A DNA stretch of 19,291 nucleotides from Roseicyclus sp041163945 (lineage in GTDB: Bacteria; Pseudomonadota; Alphaproteobacteria; Rhodobacterales; Rhodobacteraceae), in NCBI GenBank assembly GCA_041163945.1, contig JBEAQJ010000174.1:1-19291 (forward strand), read 5' to 3'. Shown piece by piece: positions 15,105-19,291 of the stretch. A program made the position numbers and the translations under genes. The number at the start of each line of letters is the position of its first letter. The first letter of the stretch is position 1. The notes under the pieces are model-generated. The model was not told the DNA's origin, searched no databases, and was given only the letters and a program-made list of their open reading frames with translations.

Positions 15105-15733
15105 CCACGCATCTGACCATCGTCGAACACCCGCTGGTGCAGCACAAGCTGACGCTGATGCGCGAAGCCGATACCTCGACCAAGTCGTTCCGCCAGCTCT
15201 TGCGCGAGATCAGCCTGCTTTTGGCCTACGAGGTGACGCGCGAAATGGCGATGACCACCAAGCGCATCGAAACCCCGCTGTGCGAGATGGACGCCCCCAC
15301 CATCGAGGGCAAGAAGCTGGCGCTGGTGTCGATCCTGCGGGCGGGCAACGGTCTGCTCGACGGCATCCTTGAGCTGATCCCAAATGCGCGCGTGGGCTTC
15401 ATCGGGCTATATCGTGACCCCGAAACGCTGCAACCGGTGCAGTATTATTTCAAGGTGCCCGACGCCTTGGCCGACCGGCTGACCATCGTGGTCGACCCGA
15501 TGCTGGCAACCGGCAACTCGTCGGTGGCCGCGATCGACCTGCTGAAGAAAGCGGGCGCCAACAACATTCGGTTCCTGTGTCTTCTGGCCGCCCCCGAAGG
15601 CGTGGCGCGGATGAAGGCCGCCCATCCCGATGTGCCCATCGTGACCGCTGCCCTTGATAGCCATCTGAACGATCACGGCTACATCGTGCCGGGCTTGGGG
15701 GATGCAGGCGACCGGATGTTCGGCACGAAGTGA
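15101..15733 (+). CDS. upp: Uracil phosphoribosyltransferase
   Basis: A 210-residue type I phosphoribosyltransferase that joins uracil and PRPP to give UMP. It has the normal Upp length, the N-terminal EHPLVQHKLTLMR segment, SILRAGNGL near 78, the PRPP loop DPMLATGNSS at 132-141 and the C-terminal uracil-binding segment YIVPGLGDAGDRMFGTK. The PRPP loop reads GNS where the E. coli enzyme has GGS. The ATG overlaps the add stop by four bases. As the last gene of the cluster it recovers the uracil released from uridine or deoxyuridine. A large stem-loop follows its stop. Confidence 0.96.
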   Translation: MTTHLTIVEHPLVQHKLTLMREADTSTKSFRQLLREISLLLAYEVTREMAMTTKRIETPLCEMDAPTIEGKKLALVSILRAGNGLLDGILELIPNARVGFIGLYRDPETLQPVQYYFKVPDALADRLTIVVDPMLATGNSSVAAIDLLKKAGANNIRFLCLLAAPEGVARMKAAHPDVPIVTAALDSHLNDHGYIVPGLGDAGDRMFGTK

Positions 15734-15735
15734 CC

Positions 15736-15783
15736 CCCGCGGCGTCACGCGCAAACGGCAGGCTTGCCGGATCAAGCCGCGGG
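15736..15783. terminator. Nested stem-loop closing the salvage operon
   Basis: CCCGCGGC (15736-15743) pairs with GCCGCGGG (15776-15783) and encloses an inner hairpin, CGGCA (15756-15760) with TGCCG (15765-15769). It starts two bases after the upp stop and lies between convergent genes, so it could stop transcription from both sides. There is no T-run. Confidence 0.45.
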
Positions 15784-15809
15784 ATCATGCTTGGGGGGGC
15801 GTGGCGCCG

Positions 15810-16826
15810 TCAGCGGGCACAGATATCTTGCAAGCTGACCCAATCGGCATCGCTGATCAAAGCGGCCCCGGCCTGGCCGGCCAGGGGATCTGCCGCGATC
15901 AGCGCCAGCCGGGCCGCGTCGGGCATGTCTTGGGCGCGCGCATAGGGTTGCAAGGAAATGCCGGCTGCTGCGAAGCGGGCGATCAGCCGGGTTTCGGGGG
16001 CCGGTTCGGTTTCGCGTGACAACAGGCCCACGGCATGCGCCTGAAGGGCCGCGCTGTCGATCTGGCCGGTGGTCAACAATCGCAAGGTGACCCCCAGCCC
16101 CGCTTGCGACAACAGCCGAAGCATCGGGTCGGTATCTTCGCGTCGGGTGGCTTCGGCCAACAAGAATCCTGCCAGCACATCGGGGCTGTCGTGGTCTTCG
16201 ACCAGCGCGGCGTCGGCCACGATGATCCCGCCCGGCAGCGACAAGGTGTCGGGGATGGCTGCGGGCAGGATGGCCACCCGCGGCGCGGTTTCGCCCAAGC
16301 TGCGTCGCGCCAACCGCGTCAGGGCCGCCGATCCGCGCGGGGCATTGCACAAGGGGCCAGCCAAGCGTCCGATTTCCTGAAGGATCTGGGTGCCGATCGC
16401 CTCGCGGCTGGCGGCGGGCAACAAGGATACGGTCTGGCGGATCAGCGCGCCGGGCAGCCACAACAGCGCCAGCGCCAGCATGGCCGCACCGATGCTGGCG
16501 CCGATCCACAGCCGAAGCCGGCCGGGATGCGGGCGCCGCCGATCGATGGCGCTGCGCAGCTTTTCGATCGCCTCGATCATGGTGGTATCGTCGATTTCCA
16601 GCTGCTCTTCGGCTTGCGTGCCGGGCGCGTAAATGGCCGGGCGTTTGCCGGGGTTCAGACGCACGATGGCCGGAAGCGACCAATGGGTGCGCACCACTTC
16701 GGCCGGGGTCGATAGCACCAGCGTGGCATCGCCCAGCGACACCAAAACCTCCGCGCGCTGGGCACCGGGCCCTTCGCGCCACAGGCCTATGGCCTCTAGG
16801 CGGCTGTATTGTTCAAGCGCTGTCAT
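15810..16826 (-). CDS. Single-pass membrane protein with a degenerate M48-peptidase-like domain
   Basis: A 338-residue protein. Residues 1-100 form a soluble, probably cytoplasmic domain of unknown type (WSLPAIVRLNPGKRPAIYAP). Residues 106-126 are one transmembrane helix after a basic RLRL flank. The rest would be periplasmic and resembles an M48 zinc metallopeptidase. IPDTLSLPGGIIVADAAL (about 191-208) matches the family's FALPGG-x-I/V strand; the helix that should carry HExxH reads GFLLAEATRRE (220-230). SRETEPAPETRLIARFAAAGI (270-290) matches the SR..E.EAD segment before AGYDP; and SDADWVSLQDIC closes the protein as in M48 proteins. The zinc-binding histidines and the third-ligand pattern are absent, so peptidase activity is not expected. 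The homology is my reading, without an alignment. It converges on upp and has its own promoter. Confidence 0.8.
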   Translation of the reverse strand: MTALEQYSRLEAIGLWREGPGAQRAEVLVSLGDATLVLSTPAEVVRTHWSLPAIVRLNPGKRPAIYAPGTQAEEQLEIDDTTMIEAIEKLRSAIDRRRPHPGRLRLWIGASIGAAMLALALLWLPGALIRQTVSLLPAASREAIGTQILQEIGRLAGPLCNAPRGSAALTRLARRSLGETAPRVAILPAAIPDTLSLPGGIIVADAALVEDHDSPDVLAGFLLAEATRREDTDPMLRLLSQAGLGVTLRLLTTGQIDSAALQAHAVGLLSRETEPAPETRLIARFAAAGISLQPYARAQDMPDAARLALIAADPLAGQAGAALISDADWVSLQDICAR

Positions 16827-16858
16827 GCGGCCGCACTGCTCGGTCCTGTTTTGCGTGC

Positions 16859-16887
16859 AGCATAAACCGCGGGATGTGACATCTCAA
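16859..16887 (-). promoter_or_regulatory. Sigma-70-like promoter with overlapping inverted repeat
   Basis: On the minus strand TTGAGA (16887-16882, five of six consensus bases) and TATGCT (16864-16859, four of six) are separated by exactly 17 bases. Transcription would begin near 16852, about 26 bases before the ATG at 16826. The inverted repeat GATGT-G-ACATC (16873-16883) overlaps the -35 box and spacer, a usual place for a repressor site. Confidence 0.6.
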
Positions 16888-16900
16888 CGACCCATGCCCG

Positions 16901-18532
16901 TCACAGGGCCGCCGCCTGCTTGCGCAGTTCGAATTTCTGGATCTTGCCGGTCGAGGTCTTGGGCAGATCGCAAAACACCACCCGCTTGGGCGTTTTGAAA
17001 CCCGCCAGGCGCTGGCGAACAAAGGCAATGATCTCGGCCTCGGAGGCGGTGATGCCATCTTTCAGTTCCACGAAAGCGCAAGGAACCTCGCCCCAGGTGT
17101 CATCGGGCTTGGCCACGACCGCTGCCAAAAGCACGGCGGGATGGTGCATCAACACGCCCTCGACCTCGACCGAGCTGACGTTTTCGCCGCCCGAGATGAT
17201 GATATCCTTGGCGCGGTCGGCGATCTGGACATAGCTGTCGGGATGCTGGCGGGCGATATCGCCAGAATGGAAATAGCCCCCGGCGAACGCTTCGGCGGTG
17301 GCGGTGGGGTTCTTGTAATAGCCCTTCATCACCGAATTGCCGCGCATCATGATTTCGCCCAAAGCCTGGCCGTCCATTGGCACTTGCGTCATGGTGTCGG
17401 GGTCCATCACGGTGATGTGGTCCATGTTGGGCATCGGCACACCCTGGCGCGCCTTCATCGCGGCGCGCGCGTCGCCTTCCAGATGATCCCATTCCCCGTC
17501 CTTGAAGGTGCATTCCGTCGCCGGACCATAGGTTTCGGTCAGCCCGTAGACCTGCGTGACGTTGAAGCCCATGGTTTCGATCGCCGCCAGGGTTGCCGGG
17601 GCCGGGGGGGCGCCGGCGGTGAACACTTCGACGGTCTGGGCAAAATCGCGCCGCTCGGCGGGCTTGGCGTTGACCAGCATGTTCAAGACGATGGGCGCGC
17701 CGCCGAAATGGGTGACGCCTTCGTCGGCGATGGCGTCATAGATGCTTTTCGCGGTGATGTCGCGGCAGCAGATCGTGGTGCCGCCCACGGCGGGCATGGT
17801 CCAGACATGGCACCAGTTGTTGCAGTGAAACAGCGGCACGATGGTCAGATACTTGGGATAGAGCGTCATCCGCCACGAGATCGGCGTGCCCATCGTGATC
17901 AGATAGGCCCCCCGATGGTGATAGACCACGCCCTTTGGCCGGCCGGTGGTGCCCGATGTGTAGTTCAGCGCAAGGCTTTCCCATTCATCGACGGGCATGA
18001 TCCAGTCGAAAGCCGGATCGCCTTCGGCCAGCAGCGCGTCATAGGTCAGATGCCGCCCCGACGCATGATAGCCCGCCGCCGTGTCGGGCACTTCGACGAT
18101 CAGTGGCGGCGGACCTTCTTGTGCCGCGATGGCGGCCTCGACCACGCCCAGAAACTGCGTGTCGACCAGCACCACCTTTGCCCCGCCATGATCGAGAATG
18201 TAGGAAATCGTGCCAATATCGAGGCGAATGTTGACCGAATTCAGCACCGCCCCGCAGGCGGGCACACCCCAATGGGCTTCGACATGTGGGGCGGTGTTGG
18301 GCATGACGGCGGCCACGACATCGCCCGGCGCCACCCCGCGCCCGGCCAAGGCCGAGGCCAGCTGGCTGACACGGGCAAACAGCGTGGCGTAGCTGGCGCG
18401 ATAGCCCCGATCGATCAGCGCGGTGCGATCGGTGAAGATGCGGTTGGCCCGGATCAGGTGACTGAGCGGGGTGAGCGCCACATAGTTGGCGGCCCGCTTT
18501 TCCAGCCCGGCTTCATCCGACATCCAGCCCAT
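16901..18532 (-). CDS. AMP-forming acyl-CoA ligase, DmdB-like
   Basis: A 543-residue cytoplasmic member of the ANL superfamily. Motifs are NYTSGTTGRPKGVVYHHRG (phosphate loop), PLFHCNNWCHVW, VYGLTETYGP, GYFHSGDIA, RAKDIIISGGENVSSVE (hinge) and PKTSTGKIQK with the adenylation lysine at about residue 530. The N-terminus MGWMSDEAGLEKRAANYVALTPLSHL is the form common to roseobacter acyl-CoA ligases that include 3-methylmercaptopropionyl-CoA ligase (DmdB). The substrate may be methylmercaptopropionate or another short to medium acid; the sequence alone does not decide. The start at 18532 is chosen for GGAGG 6 bases upstream; the frame stays open further upstream without a better start. The promoter carries the same paired TTGCGCAA-type sites as prpE. 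An enolase-superfamily gene diverges from it. Confidence 0.9.
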   Translation of the reverse strand: MGWMSDEAGLEKRAANYVALTPLSHLIRANRIFTDRTALIDRGYRASYATLFARVSQLASALAGRGVAPGDVVAAVMPNTAPHVEAHWGVPACGAVLNSVNIRLDIGTISYILDHGGAKVVLVDTQFLGVVEAAIAAQEGPPPLIVEVPDTAAGYHASGRHLTYDALLAEGDPAFDWIMPVDEWESLALNYTSGTTGRPKGVVYHHRGAYLITMGTPISWRMTLYPKYLTIVPLFHCNNWCHVWTMPAVGGTTICCRDITAKSIYDAIADEGVTHFGGAPIVLNMLVNAKPAERRDFAQTVEVFTAGAPPAPATLAAIETMGFNVTQVYGLTETYGPATECTFKDGEWDHLEGDARAAMKARQGVPMPNMDHITVMDPDTMTQVPMDGQALGEIMMRGNSVMKGYYKNPTATAEAFAGGYFHSGDIARQHPDSYVQIADRAKDIIISGGENVSSVEVEGVLMHHPAVLLAAVVAKPDDTWGEVPCAFVELKDGITASEAEIIAFVRQRLAGFKTPKRVVFCDLPKTSTGKIQKFELRKQAAAL

Positions 18533-18545
18533 GTGGCCCCTCCGA

Positions 18546-18590
18546 TCTTGCGCAAGAATATGATCCTTCACATGGGCCATCGCGCAAGAA
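18546..18590. promoter_or_regulatory. Paired TTGCGCAA-type sites in the acyl-CoA ligase promoter
   Basis: TCTTGCGCAAGA (18546-18557) is a perfect 12-base palindrome ending 13 bases before the ligase ATG, next to the Shine-Dalgarno. A second, one-mismatch copy, TCGCGCAA, lies at 18580-18587, 32 bases away centre to centre, and the nine bases GCGCAAGAA are repeated exactly (18550-18558 and 18582-18590). The arrangement, spacing and distance to the start codon mirror the prpE promoter. Confidence 0.55.
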
Positions 18591-18664
18591 AAAGAAAGGG
18601 CCCGTGGTGCCCGCGGCCATGTGCTGTGTGGCTTTTCTCGGCCCTGCTGGCGGGCTAGGTTTGC

Positions 18665-18677
18665 GCGCCAGTGGCGC
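18665..18677. promoter_or_regulatory. Inverted repeat upstream of the enolase-superfamily gene
   Basis: GCGCCA-G-TGGCGC is a perfect inverted repeat with a one-base centre, 31 bases before the ATG at 18709. It may be an operator for that gene or an RNA stem; it is short and GC-rich, so chance is possible. Confidence 0.3.
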
Positions 18678-18708
18678 ATGGTCCGTGGCCAAGGGGGAGG
18701 GGAAGGCG

Positions 18709-19291
18709 ATGCCAGTGACAGAGGGGCCTTTGCGGGTGCAGGCCACGGTTCATCGCGCCAATGCCGCGCCGGGCGACCCCGCGCCCTACGCGGGCGAGGA
18801 CAGTTTTACGTTCTTGCGGGTGCAGGTCACCGATGCCGATGGCCGTACCGGCGACGGCTTTACCGGCCGGTTCTGCGCGGCCGAGGTGGCGCATCTGCTC
18901 AACGGTGCGGTGGCCAGCGCGCTGGCCCGCCCCGGCCCCTTGCCCGATCTGGCCCGTCAGTTGAACCCGCGGGCAATGACCGGTGTCGTGGTGTCGGCGC
19001 TGTCGGCGCTGGATGTGGCCTTGTGGGATTTGGCGGGCAAGCGCGCGGGCCAAAGCGTGGCGTCGCTGCTGGGCGGCATCCGCCCCGCGGCACCGGTTCA
19101 TGTCACCTGCGGCTTTCCCGCGATGGGCATCGACGCATTGATGCGGGCGTGCGCCGATGCGGTGGCGGATGGGGCACAGGGCGTCAAGGTGCTGGTCGCC
19201 GCAAAGGGGCGCGGGGTGGCCGAAGATCTGGCCCGTCTGCGCGCGGTGCGCGCGGCCATCGGCCCCAAGGCCGAGCTGATCGCCGATGCCA
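18709..19291 (+). CDS. Mandelate racemase/muconate lactonizing enzyme-family protein, N-terminal part
   Basis: The first 194 residues of an enolase-superfamily enzyme; the gene runs off the window. Residues 1-125 are the N-terminal capping domain, ending in ALSALDVALWDLAGKRAGQSVASLLGG (about 97-123), a strong family hallmark. The barrel domain begins near residue 130 (VHVTCGF). At the end of the second barrel strand, where many members have the KxK base motif, this protein reads GVKVLV (Lys160, Leu162). The last visible residues LIADA lead into the first metal-binding Asp. These enzymes abstract a proton next to a carboxylate; substrate cannot be assigned. The ATG at 18709 has a strong GGAGGGGAAGG just upstream. 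It diverges from the acyl-CoA ligase across 176 bases. Confidence 0.9.
   Translation, partial: MPVTEGPLRVQATVHRANAAPGDPAPYAGEDSFTFLRVQVTDADGRTGDGFTGRFCAAEVAHLLNGAVASALARPGPLPDLARQLNPRAMTGVVVSALSALDVALWDLAGKRAGQSVASLLGGIRPAAPVHVTCGFPAMGIDALMRACADAVADGAQGVKVLVAAKGRGVAEDLARLRAVRAAIGPKAELIADA

Noticed and set aside
15139..15733. GNS instead of GGS in the Upp PRPP loop as a sign of altered function
   Set aside because: All other Upp motifs are intact and I believe this is ordinary variation in the group.

Overview
The window is chromosomal, GC-rich DNA (roughly two-thirds G+C by eye) from an alphaproteobacterium, most likely a member of the Rhodobacteraceae (roseobacter/Rhodobacter group). This rests on gene content and protein style: homoserine dehydrogenase, a three-His-box desaturase, GlyA, a MaeB-type malic enzyme, PrpE, a compact cdd-deoA-deoB-add-upp salvage cluster and a DmdB-like acyl-CoA ligase. 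I see no rRNA, tRNA, CRISPR array, insertion sequence or prophage gene. Coding density is very high and no gap between genes exceeds about 200 bases.

Layout. Bases 1-667 (minus strand) hold the start of hom and, upstream of it, a small lipoprotein gene. A TetR-family regulator (744-1334, plus) diverges from the lipoprotein gene over a short palindrome. A fatty acid desaturase (1423-2466) and glyA (2627-3922) lie on the minus strand. From 4121 to 15733 everything reads on the plus strand: nadK, then maeB behind a 16-base AT-rich perfect palindrome, then prpE, a soluble hybrid histidine kinase, and the nucleoside salvage cluster cdd-deoA-deoB-(53-aa membrane protein)-add-upp, whose genes overlap or lie 1 base apart. 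A nested stem-loop follows upp. On the minus strand come a single-pass membrane protein that looks like an M48 peptidase without its zinc site (15810-16826) and a DmdB-like acyl-CoA ligase (16901-18532). A mandelate racemase/muconate lactonizing enzyme-family gene diverges from the ligase and runs off the window end.

How the genes fit together. NadK makes the NADP+ that MaeB reduces while converting malate to pyruvate. PrpE and the DmdB-like ligase both activate short carboxylic acids with CoA. The salvage cluster breaks nucleosides down to bases and pentose phosphates: Cdd and Add deaminate, DoeA-type phosphorolysis is done by DeoA, DeoB moves the phosphate on the pentose, and Upp returns uracil to UMP. 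The hybrid kinase ends only 30 bases before cdd, so it may be co-transcribed with the salvage genes.

Most interesting signal. The promoters of the two CoA ligases, 11 kb apart, each carry two copies of a TTGCGCAA-type site, 31 or 32 bases apart, with the proximal copy (a perfect 12-base palindrome) just upstream of the ribosome binding site. This suggests one unrecognised regulator controlling both genes. A weaker pair with 31-base spacing lies in the glyA/nadK gap. Other points are the 16-base palindrome at maeB, the kinase with no sensor domain and an altered Hpt motif, the degenerate M48 homologue, and the tiny membrane protein inside the salvage operon.
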